From positions 262,501-326,500 of the forward strand of contig CAKMXJ010000016.1 of the NCBI GenBank assembly GCA_928724745.1: 64,000 nucleotides of DNA, written 5' to 3'. The notes under the pieces were generated by a model, which had not been told where the DNA came from, ran no database searches, and worked only from the letters and a program-made list of their open reading frames with translations. Positions 28,803 to 38,500 of this stretch are shown one piece after another. Each line of letters starts with the position of its first letter. The first letter of the stretch is position 1. Source of the DNA: Anthracocystis setariae. Its lineage: Eukaryota; Basidiomycota; Ustilaginomycetes; Ustilaginales; Ustilaginaceae. The translations under genes and the position numbers were made by a program.

Positions 28803-30776
28803 CTAACCGGCAAGACCGACGGACCCCTGTTCGAGCTCCTTCTCGAGCTGGATCTTCCTAGCCTCATCGATCTGTCTCTGGAGCGGGTCGAAGGCGGCCA
28901 TGGTTCTGCAGATGAGTGCGGCGTCTTCGAGGAAAGCGTTGACGCTGAGACGAAGCTGACGGACGGTGGTGGCGAAGATCTTGACGCCCATTTCAACGCG
29001 ACCGTGCTCGTCTTCGGATGCGGAGGGGGAGGAAGGGTTAAGGATGGTAAACTCCTTTCGGACTTCTTTGGGTTTGAGCTCCTTGTCGACCGAGATGGAC
29101 TTCTGCAGCGTGAGAGCCGACTCGCGGTCGGGGAATGGGAGGACGAGCGAGACGCTGTGTCGCATTTCGTCCGACGGCTTGCGAGATGAAGTGCCGATCG
29201 TCTGGAAGACCAAAGCACCGTTGCCGATGCTCGTAGAGCGAACGTGTCCGTTGCCCGAGGTCGAACTCGAACTGCCACCGGCCATGCTGTTCGAGTACAG
29301 TCCACCACTACCCGCCGCAGCCGTGGTGGTAGGTCCGGTGCCATCGATCTTCTCCTGCTTCATCAGCTTGATGAGATCGAGCAAGTCGTCGATCGCCTTC
29401 TTGTCGATCTGGTAGTGCACCACCATTCGTCCACCGCCGAGCTTGATAGGCTCCGGCAGAGAAGCCGCACGAGAGACAAGCTCCGAGATGGGAATGTCGA
29501 TCGAAGAAGTGTCGAGGAAGACCATGCTCGTCTCGACCGGCGCAGTGAGACGAACGCCGAGTTTCTCGAGCTCCCTACCGGCATAGCGAGCGAGCTGGTG
29601 GGTAGCGTTCAGCTTTGGGTAGTTCTCCAAAACACCGACACGGGCAGCAGCCACCAGCGGGCCGACCTGACGCACACCGGCACCGTAGAGCTTCCTAAAG
29701 TGGCGCACCTTCTTGACGAACTGCGAAGGTCCAACGAGAATACTGCCGATAGGAGCACCGAGCCCCTTGCTGAGACAGAGCGAGACGGTGTCGAAAGGAT
29801 CGCAAAGCTCCTTGAGCGAAAGACCGGTCTCAGCCGCCACGTTCCAGATACGAGCACCGTCGAGGTGCATGATCAGGCCAAGCTTGCGAGCCTCGGTCGA
29901 AATTTTGACGATCTCATCCTGAGGGAAGATGGTACCATTGAGCGTGTTTTCGAGCGAGATGACTCGAGTAGGGCAGAAGTGAATGTCGTCACTAAGGTTA
30001 AGGTTGGGCTTGACGTCCTCTTCCCATCGCAAGTGGTGGCCGTTTGAGGGGGCAACGATCTCGGTGGAGGCACCGCAATGGAACGCGATACCACCAGCCT
30101 CGTAACGGTGGATGTGCGAACGAGTGTCGCAAAGCACAGCGTAGGGTGGCTGCTGGAGGTGGGTTCGCAAAGCAAGCTGATTGGAGAGAGTTCCAGAAGG
30201 GACAAAGATGGCCGACTCCTTGCCGGTGAGTGCCGCGATCTCGGCCTGGAAAGAGTTGGTGGTATCGTCTTCGCCATACACATCGTCGCCTCGCGAGGCC
30301 TCTGCCATGGCAGCGAGCATGGACTCGGTGGGAGCAGTGATGGTATCCGAGCGGAAATCACGCGCGAGCTGCTGAAGTTTCTTAGCATTGTCGATCTTGC
30401 CCTTCAGAGGGTCGACTGGAAGCAAAGCAGCAGTCTTGGCCTGCTGGCGCGAGACAGCACCGTTGACGTGAGCATAACCATCGACCTGGACGTTGATGGG
30501 TCTCTGGGTCTTGGAAGGAGCGTGAACCGGGTCGACGGGCTCCGAGGGCGCAAGCGGATAAGAAGAGGTAGTCATGTTGGTGTCCTCGTTGTTTGGACGT
30601 GCGTTGCGTAAAGATGTGGTCGAGAGGGAAGCACGAATCAAACGACTACCGGAGGCTTGAGCCGCAATTGGAGGAGACTGGAGCGATCGTGTCTGTCGAG
30701 CGAGGACGGGGACGATGTGCGGAAGACGAAAGACAATATGCTTAGTCGAAGCAACAATCTGCGTGGCAGGAAGCAT
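28803..30776 (-). CDS. Threonine aldolase fused to a Pcc1 (KEOPS/EKC) domain
   Basis: One uninterrupted frame of 657 residues. Residues 138-476 are a PLP-dependent L-threonine aldolase (GLY1-type): DFRSDTITAP, GDDVYGEDDTTN, FVPSGTLSNQ, MHLDGARIWN and the Schiff-base lysine K337 in SLCLSKGLGAP. A Gly/Ser-rich linker (477-537) leads to a Pcc1-like domain (538 to about 640): VSLVLPFPDRESALTLQ, SVDKELKPKEV, TVRQLRLSVNAFLEDAALICRTMAAF. Pcc1 is the dimerising subunit of KEOPS, which makes t6A in tRNA. No stop or clear intron separates the parts. The first 67 residues look like a mitochondrial presequence; an internal Met68 could give a cytosolic form. Whether the parts stay joined in vivo is unknown. 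Confidence 0.88.
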   Translation of the reverse strand: MLPATQIVASTKHIVFRLPHIVPVLARQTRSLQSPPIAAQASGSRLIRASLSTTSLRNARPNNEDTNMTTSSYPLAPSEPVDPVHAPSKTQRPINVQVDGYAHVNGAVSRQQAKTAALLPVDPLKGKIDNAKKLQQLARDFRSDTITAPTESMLAAMAEASRGDDVYGEDDTTNSFQAEIAALTGKESAIFVPSGTLSNQLALRTHLQQPPYAVLCDTRSHIHRYEAGGIAFHCGASTEIVAPSNGHHLRWEEDVKPNLNLSDDIHFCPTRVISLENTLNGTIFPQDEIVKISTEARKLGLIMHLDGARIWNVAAETGLSLKELCDPFDTVSLCLSKGLGAPIGSILVGPSQFVKKVRHFRKLYGAGVRQVGPLVAAARVGVLENYPKLNATHQLARYAGRELEKLGVRLTAPVETSMVFLDTSSIDIPISELVSRAASLPEPIKLGGGRMVVHYQIDKKAIDDLLDLIKLMKQEKIDGTGPTTTAAAGSGGLYSNSMAGGSSSSTSGNGHVRSTSIGNGALVFQTIGTSSRKPSDEMRHSVSLVLPFPDRESALTLQKSISVDKELKPKEVRKEFTILNPSSPSASEDEHGRVEMGVKIFATTVRQLRLSVNAFLEDAALICRTMAAFDPLQRQIDEARKIQLEKELEQGSVGLAG

Positions 30777-31927
30777 ATGGTGAGGAGCAAAGCAACGCTC
30801 CAAGTGTGTGCGTGTCAGGCAAGAGGTGGTTGGTGATAAGGGTATCAAGCGGTAGTGGTTGTGACTGGGCGCCGTGTCAAGAAGCCCCAAGAAGTCCCCA
30901 AACGGCGCGGATGCCTCCACGCCTTTGTCGAGCAACAACAGAAAAATGCTCAGCACATTCGCTCGGATCCACCGAAAACTTCTGGCAGCCTAGTGTACCG
31001 CACTGTGAGCGGGACAGGCACATCCGAAAACGCACTTGCCTGGTGAACCCACGCACCCACTTCATCCTTTTGAAGATGCCCCTTTCGGATGTTTCGATCT
31101 CGAGCTCCCGCTCATTATTCGCCATTCAGCTAGCCCGTAGAACATTCAACGCTCAGGATAGCTGTGGAGCGCCATCTGGACGAGCAGCATCACCCGCTGA
31201 GAACCGCTTAGGGTGACTGTTAGTAGTCATATGTTCTTTGGTGTATCTTTTTCCTTTTTTTTTATTTTTTTTGGGTGTCTTCGGCTATCGCGAGATTTGG
31301 GTTTCGGCCATGGCGGTCAGGCTCAACAAATACCCTCTTGGCCGGCGGTTATCGGCTGCTGCGTTGTATCGTGACCCTGCACCAAAAAGACCACGCGGCA
31401 GAACGGCGACCGATACATTGTTCGTGCAAAGCTTGATTCGCCAAGGGTGCCTGATCTGCTGAGTAGGTAGCAAATACCCTCCGACCTCTTCCTTCCTTTG
31501 CTCCTTTATGACCGGTGACCATCTACCTGGCTCAGACGAACGCTGATCTCTCAGCAGGTCTTCCGAATACGGCCCTTCCGACCGCTTAGAATGCAGCAGC
31601 AATCCTTTCGGATCAATCCGTCTTCAGGAGAGGGTGTTGATCTGCACCGGCCTCTAGATATGGAAATGCCCTTAACAAATCGGATTTACAACCCTCAACC
31701 GGCAACGGGGTAAGTTCCGTTGCCGAGCAGACCGTACCTTGAGCTCGCGACAGAAGCTCAGTCGGCGCTTGCTGGCGATTGGCAGATGGAGATGACCAAG
31801 CATGAAGCTTCGAGCTTGACGAGTGGACCAGACCATGAAGACACCATTAATTCGCCGAAGCCAGAATAATGCGAGAAATTCGGAATTCGGAAATAGATTT
31901 GTCGATCTTCCGATGCAGCCAATTCAC
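30777..31927. promoter_or_regulatory. Divergent region between threonine aldolase-Pcc1 and GatB
   Basis: About 1.15 kb between start codons. It contains a T-rich run at about 31250-31272 and short frames without recognisable domains. No TATA box was obvious. The upstream in-frame ATGs at 31835 and 31913 could extend GatB if used. Confidence 0.45.
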
Positions 31928-34081
31928 ATGACACTCCTACGTTCAGCCTTCTCTGCAGCACTCCGGACTCGTTTCGCATCTGTATCGCTTGCAAGGACGA
32001 GCTTGAGCAAAACCATCATTGGTGCGATGGCAGCTTCAGGATGTTCGGCCAGCCTTGCGCTATGCCGTCGATGCGCTGCGTTTGCTTCGCCTTGTCGCCG
32101 AGCATCCACTTCCTCGCCTGCTCTCGCAGTAGCTTCATCTTCGAAACGGACCTTGACTTCAAGCTCGCAAAGCTTGCCATACAATACGAACACCTCCGAA
32201 CATCCCTTTTCCGCCACACATCTTGAGCTTCGTCGCTCGATGTCGAAGGTGCGAACCTTCACTTCTACTCCCTACACAGCTGCAAAGAAAAAGGGCAAGA
32301 AGAAGGCCACAGCGTCAGCCGAATCAGCAGAAGATGCTGTCGTCTCCTCGCGGTATCCTCCGCTGCCGGAAGGATGGCAAGCCGTCATTGGAGTCGAGTG
32401 TCACATCCAGATCAAAGACAAGTACAAGCTGTTCAGCAGCGCCGAACTCCCCACGCCATCCTCGCCTCCAAACACGCTCGTCACACCTTTCGATGCCGCT
32501 CACCCTGGAACTCTTCCGACACTTAACCGCTCGGCGCTACGTCTAGCGGTACGCACCGCCTTGGCGCTGAACTGTACAGTACATCCGGAGAGCCGCTTCG
32601 ATCGCAAACACTACTTCTATTCGGATCTTCCCGCAGGCTATCAAATCACACAGAAGTATGCACCCCTTGCCAACAATGGCAAGGTCAGGCTCAATTTCGA
32701 AGAGGGCCATCTGCCAAGCCCAGAGGAAGAAATTGTGGTCGAGATAGAGCAGCTGCAGCTCGAGCAAGATACTGCCAAGTCCAGTTACTTTGACACTGGG
32801 ACTACCTCTCGCTTCGACGCCGCCCGACAATCAGACGCGGATCCGGAAGCGATAGGTGGGGACGCACCACAAGCAGCTCTGCACGAGGCTGACGATGAGC
32901 GTGTAGGTCGCAGTTTCGTCGACCTGAATCGAGCAGGTGCAGGCTTGATGGAGATCGTTAGTGGCCCGCAGATGCGCACACCGGAGCAAGCCGGTGCATA
33001 CGTGCGAAAACTCCAAGAGCTGGTGCGTCGTGTTGGCGCTTCCGACGGCAACATGCAGGAAGGATCTCTTCGTTGTGACGTCAATGTCTCCGTCAACCGC
33101 ATCGGAGAGCCCTTTGGAACTCGCTGCGAAGTCAAAAACCTCAACAGTGTACGCTTTATGATGAACGCCATCTCGTACGAATCGCATCGCCAGCTCAAGC
33201 TACTCCAACAAAGCGGAAAGGTGGAGCAGGAAACGAGGGGATACAACGAATCGAACGGAACAACTTTCCGGCTGCGTGGCAAGGAGGATGCGCCGGACTA
33301 TCGCTACATGCCTGACCCCAACCTGCCGCCTGTTTTGCTGTCCGAGCAGCAGATCCAGGCATTGCAGGCGGATCTGCCGGAGTTGCCAGATGCCAGGCGT
33401 GCCCGGCTGAGCCAGCAGTACGGCCTCACTGCCCGTGATATCAATGTGCTCATGCGTGTCGGATCCGAGGACGAGAGGGATGGCCGTGTTGCTGGGCAGA
33501 TCGAAGAGGACGCCGATGGTCAACAGCACAGCTCGGATGCAGTCGAGTACTTTGAGAAGGTGGTCAAAGGCAGGAATCCACAGACAGCGCTCAATTGGAT
33601 TATCCATGAATTGATGAAGGGCCTCAACGCTCGCAACTTGCCTTTCAAGGAGTGGTACCTGCCCGCAGATTATCTCGGTCAATTGATCGATCTTGTTGAA
33701 GGCGGCCAAGTGACAGGCACGACAGCAAAGTCGGTGGTCGCAACCCTCCTCGCTTCCGCCAAGAGCGGGCAGAACGACGGTGTCCATCCAGCCATCTCGC
33801 TTCGTGCCTTGAAACAGTTGGCGCAAACAACAGACAAACCAGTGCTCGAATTACTCGAGCAGCACGAGCTGTTGGCACTGGCTACGAGGCAAGATTTGTT
33901 GCCGTTGGTGGAATCAGCCCTGGAGCAATTACCAGATGAAGTGGCACAAGTGCGCAAAGGGAACGTCAAGGTGGCTATGCGGATCGTCGGGCAGGTCATG
34001 AAGGATGCCAACGGTCGTGCCGACGCCAAGCTCGTCCATCAGACCATCTTGCAGCAGCTCGGACAGGCCCCGCCCGCCTAG
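31928..34081 (+). CDS. PET112: Mitochondrial Glu-tRNA(Gln) amidotransferase subunit B
   Basis: Single exon, 717 residues from ATG 31928. A mitochondrial-type leader (MTLLRSAFSAALRTRFASVS) precedes the GatB core: VIGVECHIQIKDKYKLFS, YFYSDLPAGYQITQ, DLNRAGAGLMEIVSGPQMRTPEQA, EGSLRCDVNVSVN, EVKNLNSVRFM, and TRGYNESNGTTFRLRGKEDAPDYRYMPDP. A tail/YqeY-like region follows. GatB phosphorylates Glu on misacylated tRNA-Gln for amidation with GatA/GatF. Inserts of about 30 residues near the middle (DAARQSDADPEAIGG) are not typical. Earlier in-frame ATGs at 31835 and 31913 are possible, but 31928 gives the best presequence. It converges with the LYAR-Esf2 gene. Confidence 0.93.
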   Translation: MTLLRSAFSAALRTRFASVSLARTSLSKTIIGAMAASGCSASLALCRRCAAFASPCRRASTSSPALAVASSSKRTLTSSSQSLPYNTNTSEHPFSATHLELRRSMSKVRTFTSTPYTAAKKKGKKKATASAESAEDAVVSSRYPPLPEGWQAVIGVECHIQIKDKYKLFSSAELPTPSSPPNTLVTPFDAAHPGTLPTLNRSALRLAVRTALALNCTVHPESRFDRKHYFYSDLPAGYQITQKYAPLANNGKVRLNFEEGHLPSPEEEIVVEIEQLQLEQDTAKSSYFDTGTTSRFDAARQSDADPEAIGGDAPQAALHEADDERVGRSFVDLNRAGAGLMEIVSGPQMRTPEQAGAYVRKLQELVRRVGASDGNMQEGSLRCDVNVSVNRIGEPFGTRCEVKNLNSVRFMMNAISYESHRQLKLLQQSGKVEQETRGYNESNGTTFRLRGKEDAPDYRYMPDPNLPPVLLSEQQIQALQADLPELPDARRARLSQQYGLTARDINVLMRVGSEDERDGRVAGQIEEDADGQQHSSDAVEYFEKVVKGRNPQTALNWIIHELMKGLNARNLPFKEWYLPADYLGQLIDLVEGGQVTGTTAKSVVATLLASAKSGQNDGVHPAISLRALKQLAQTTDKPVLELLEQHELLALATRQDLLPLVESALEQLPDEVAQVRKGNVKVAMRIVGQVMKDANGRADAKLVHQTILQQLGQAPPA

Positions 34082-34238
34082 TAATAGGGACTTTCACTCG
34101 CATGCAGGGGTGGCAGTAGGATGCAATTTGCAGTGGAATTTTGTAGTTGTACAAGACCATGGAGCTAGTACGCATTTGCGTGACCGAACGAATGGATGCC
34201 TGAAGAGAACAAATCGTTGTGACTGCTTGCTTACCGCC

Positions 34239-35510
34239 CTAGGCCTGGTCTCGAACATCCTTCTGCAAGGGCTTCCTTTGCTTGAAGGTCCTAGCCTTCT
34301 CCATACCGGATTGGTCATCCACCTCCGTACCCGATTTCTCGGCCTTCTTCTTCCTCCTCTCCAGCTTGTCTTTCTGCACACGTGCCCTCTCGACCTTCTT
34401 GAGATAATCCTTCTGCTCGAACGCCGACTGGCTCAATTCGGTCCTCAACCTAGCTGCATGGCTGGCCCTCTCCTGTGCCATCTGCTCGGACAACATGTGC
34501 CACTTGAAACCTTTGAGGTACTTCATCGTCCAGACGTCGTCTTGGAATCTCTTGCTGCTCTTGCCCATCTTGCTACTTCCACCTCCGGAACCGGACTTCT
34601 TCGAGTTGCTCGCTGCCAACCCGCCGATGGGCTGGGCATTGAGCATCTCGGCAGCGGCCTTGGCGACCTTCTTGGAGGTGAATTCCACCCAGCCTTCGGT
34701 GTAGTGGGCGACGCCAGAGCGCTTCTTCTTCGACTCTCCGGGCTTGCTACCGTCTTGGAGGTAGATGCGTCCGAGCTCACCAAAATTGGAGAGGATGTGA
34801 CGAACCTTGGCGGGAGTCATGCCGGGTGGGATTCGAGAGATGTAGACGATGCCGAGCTTGCGCTGCTTCTTCTTGAAGGCTTCGAGTTCCGAGGTGGAAA
34901 GGGGCTTGATGATCTTCTCTTCCTCGGCAGCAGCTTGCATGGGGTCATCTTGAACGTGCTCGTCGGCATCCTCTTCTGACTCTTCACCATCGCTTCCAGG
35001 TGTGGTGCCTTCTTCGGCGTCCTCGACGATCGTCTTGTCTTTCTTCTCGTTCTTTTCTTTCTTGTCCTTTTTCTCCTTCTTCTCCTTCTTTTCCTTCTTT
35101 TCCTTCTTGCTCGAGCTGGAAGACCCAGCCTCCACAGACGCGGACACCTCTTTCTCGTCCTCTTCTCTCTTCCTCTTGCCGTTCACCTTGTCGGTGATCT
35201 CGTTCTTGACAGGCGAAGCCGCTGGGGTGTTTACTTTTGCAGAAGTGCCCGCCTGCTGCTGAGGCTGCTTCGTGGGTGTATTGTTACTGTTAGCACCGTT
35301 CTGATGCTGGTGCTTGGGGCCACGGTAGACGCTCCTTTCGTATTTCTCTGCTTCGCTGACGCAGGTGTTGTGGCCCTTGAACTCGTTGGGAGAGTTGAAC
35401 TGCTGCGAGCAGTCGAGGCACGTTACGGGAGCATAGCAGCGGTTGAAGTGCTGTTGAAGCTTGGGTTTCTTGACGACATCGCCACAGCCGTCGCAATTGA
35501 ACGAGACCAT
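34239..35510 (-). CDS. LYAR-type zinc finger fused to Esf2/ABT1 rRNA-processing domain
   Basis: Single frame, 423 residues. Residues 1-65 carry two C2HC fingers of LYAR type: C6-C9-H21-C25 and C31-C34-H47-C50, then EAEKYERSVYRGPK. A low-complexity linker with KKEK repeats and an acidic patch runs to about 210. Residues 220-330 are the Esf2/ABT1 RRM-like domain (GIVYISRIPPGMTPAKVRHIL, GRIYLQDG, WVEFTSKKVAKAAAEMLN, DDVWTMKYLKGFKWHML), then the Esf2 coiled basic tail. Esf2 assists Dbp8 in 18S pre-rRNA processing; LYAR is a nucleolar rRNA factor. In yeast and humans these are separate proteins. No intron signal was evident in the linker, so a natural fusion is the simplest reading. Confidence 0.87.
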   Translation of the reverse strand: MVSFNCDGCGDVVKKPKLQQHFNRCYAPVTCLDCSQQFNSPNEFKGHNTCVSEAEKYERSVYRGPKHQHQNGANSNNTPTKQPQQQAGTSAKVNTPAASPVKNEITDKVNGKRKREEDEKEVSASVEAGSSSSSKKEKKEKKEKKEKKDKKEKNEKKDKTIVEDAEEGTTPGSDGEESEEDADEHVQDDPMQAAAEEEKIIKPLSTSELEAFKKKQRKLGIVYISRIPPGMTPAKVRHILSNFGELGRIYLQDGSKPGESKKKRSGVAHYTEGWVEFTSKKVAKAAAEMLNAQPIGGLAASNSKKSGSGGGSSKMGKSSKRFQDDVWTMKYLKGFKWHMLSEQMAQERASHAARLRTELSQSAFEQKDYLKKVERARVQKDKLERRKKKAEKSGTEVDDQSGMEKARTFKQRKPLQKDVRDQA

Positions 35511-38500
35511 CTTTTGTCAGTCTGGTGAAGGGATAGTTGGGCGCTCGATGTGAAGACGGAGTGTGGGCGGCGGAGGAGGGTTCCTTCTCAGCAAACCGAA
35601 CCCTTCTCAAGTCAAAAGGCGTACATTTTCCAAATTTTAAGAACCCGAAAGGGAAAGAAAAAAAACTTCGGAAGTCGGCATCTGGGAACAGGAATCCCAC
35701 GTGGTCAGGGCCCATGTGGACCTCCCGAATGTGCTTCAAGCCAGTCGTGACCTTGGCTGACTCGTATGATATTGTGCCCTTCATCCTCTCCTGTTAGAGG
35801 AATGCGGCTCTTGATTGAAGTCATATCCGCTATATGGCAGAGTTCCTGGTGTAAAAGACTTTGCCAACCAATGATTTGTCCACCTCTTTTCGTGTCCTCC
35901 TTTTCCGTGTCTTTTTTTTTTCATATATGACTTTGGATGTATTGCTTCAAAACAAGGTTGACGCATTCACCATTTGTGCGAAGCAATTCACGCTCGACAA
36001 GTCCAACAGCCTTTGGTAAGGCTGATCTGCGTAGCTAAGGGATAGCTAACTCGAGCCGAAAGGAATCGAGCAACTAAGATATGATATCACATCAACGGAA
36101 ACAACCAAAGACACACAATCGGGGAAGCATCGCCGATCCACTATCGGGTCAAACGCGTCGAGACGTGGTCTCGGAAAAGAGGGCCCACAAGAGAGCTGCT
36201 TTCTTAGGCTTGGCGTTGATCGCTCCTAAACGCCAGCACGCAACGCAAGTGCTGCGAACATCATAGCTATGGAACACACTTTCCCTCCCGCTGCCAGCGG
36301 GAATCGTCTTGCAGCTACAGTCGATTCAAGAAAAGGGCGACGCCGAGCATCTCAGATGATATGAAGATGTTCACGGCCGATAGCAAATATGGAACGATCG
36401 AAAGACAAAATTAGCGCTCTGCAAGCCATGCTGCAACTCGGCGCCAGTCTCGGTGGTGCTGTTTTAATGCTCATCGACGATCAAACTTGGTGGAGCCACG
36501 TCCAACATTGCCGAGCGCGATCCTGGCCATGCACTGGACGCATACATTTGGGTGTTGGAATTCGCCGAGGCAGGGTCCTGACTGCTGCACCCAAATGGCT
36601 CAAAATTGAGCTTGCAGGATTCTCATGCAGGGTGGCAAGCGGTTCAGAGACAGGCGATTGCTTCTCCGAGAAGCATCGCATTCCGACTGAACTGGACAGT
36701 GCAGCACAGCATACAGTACTGTACAGCGCATCCACATGTCATCTCTTATGCGATCCTCATGCCTCTTTGAGCCCTGCGGTTGGCAGCATTCACCCAACGG
36801 CATCGTGGCTTCCACCGGTCTAGCAAGATCGCATACATTTCAACTACTCTACCGTACCGTACGGTATCGCACATGAGTCAGATAGCATGGGATACTGTAG
36901 CCACAGTCAGCCTGTTCAAGACGCTACCGACATGGCGATCGTTGAAGCAGGCTCTCGGCTCGGACTTACGTTCGGCAGGACTCTTCTGCGAAGAATTCTC
37001 GGATCACGAACAAGAATCATCATGACTTCCGAGTCGATATCTGTTTGTGCAAAAGCAAGACCTACTGGATGGAAAGCGGACACCACCGAAGCCATCTCTG
37101 TGAGAAGGTCCCAGAGAGTCAGCTTCAGTGAAGAACGAACCTTCGCCAGGAGGCAAGCGAAGCAAAATTTAGCTTCTTTGCAACAGGTACAGTAGCGAGG
37201 CACGCCTACGAAATTTGTTTGGAACCATTTCGACTCTATGCAAGCTAGCTCGCCTAAGTGGTCCCGTGTGCGCCCACTTGCCTTACTCTCTTGCTTTTCT
37301 TCGCATGCCATGTCGAATGCAGACTGAGCCAAGCCCCATCCGATAAGCCGGATTCAAACGTTTCACAGGCGATGAGGCAAGAGGAAGCTGCTCGCAATTG
37401 AACTGCACGGCGCATGCACTGCGAACGATCCGGTACGAGTGCATAGGCATCGCAGAAGGAACCGCACCAGGCTCAGAATCGATCGAGTCTCGACTGGGAT
37501 TCCCGGGCGGAGGTTGCTTGTGCGTTTGACAGCAGCTCGGCTCTGCGCTTGGTGCAAAGCGATCATCGCTTCCACCTGCAGCAGCATGCTCGAACTTTCC
37601 TTTCTATAAACGGCGGGATCTCTGGGAAATGAAGAGACCTGACTCGCCTGCTCTGTCGCACGGCGAGGCAAGTGATTCGCCAGGCAATCGCTATCAAACA
37701 TGGGCACCTACCCATGCGGCCAGTCGCTGCCAGGGGCTTAGCAGAAGAGGATCGCGCTCGGCCTCCCCTTCAACCCTACGGTCAAGTTCCCTGTCACCTG
37801 CCCGAGCTTTTCATGCTTGCATCAATACGGTCTCACAGTTTCAAACAGGATCGCAATGTGTACTACAGTATGTTGCCTGCGCTTGCGTGCTGTCAATGAC
37901 CATACTCTCTATACCATGTTGGCTGTGATGCTTGATTCATCTTTCTCAAAGTTCCTCCGACCATCCGACGATCTGAATCATTGTGTTGATATTACGGGGG
38001 GAGGTGCTAATTCCTTACCTCGAGGGCTCCGCTAAGCGCCTATCTGACCGGGCCCACCTCATCCGGCTCCACTCAAGGATTGAGTTGCTTTTGTGCCATA
38101 GGGCGCTACGATACAGAGCAAAAGCGCTGACACTGCCGAGAGCAAAGAGTGTTAACTGACATCGTATGGTACATTTCTACCGTGAGCTGATAGCACGAAC
38201 TAACGCCGTGCAAGGCAGGAAATTGTTCTGTGTTTGAACAGCCTGCAGAAAGTGGAAAGCACGACTGCAACATGCAAATCGATCACGATGCCTGGATACT
38301 GTGTTTTGCGGAGGATACCATGTGAACCAGCACCGGAGGACCGATTGAACGCCAAACACTTTGGACGGCATCACAAACACAAAGTGGAAGCAGGACAAGG
38401 TTGATGGATGTGCTTTGGCAGGATCTGCATGACAAGGAGAGCCGTTGCAAATAAGTTACAGTGGAGGCTGTGGAATTGACCCAGCCAGCTTACAGCCAGT

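Noticed and set aside
28780..28805. GGATTGAACC resembling a tRNA B-box
   Set aside because: No acceptor stem, A-box or anticodon arm could be found around it; it abuts the end of a coding sequence.
17051..34081. Functional cluster idea linking GluRS, GatB and the KEOPS subunit
   Set aside because: All act on tRNA, but they are interspersed with unrelated genes on both strands, and nothing in the sequence shows co-regulation.
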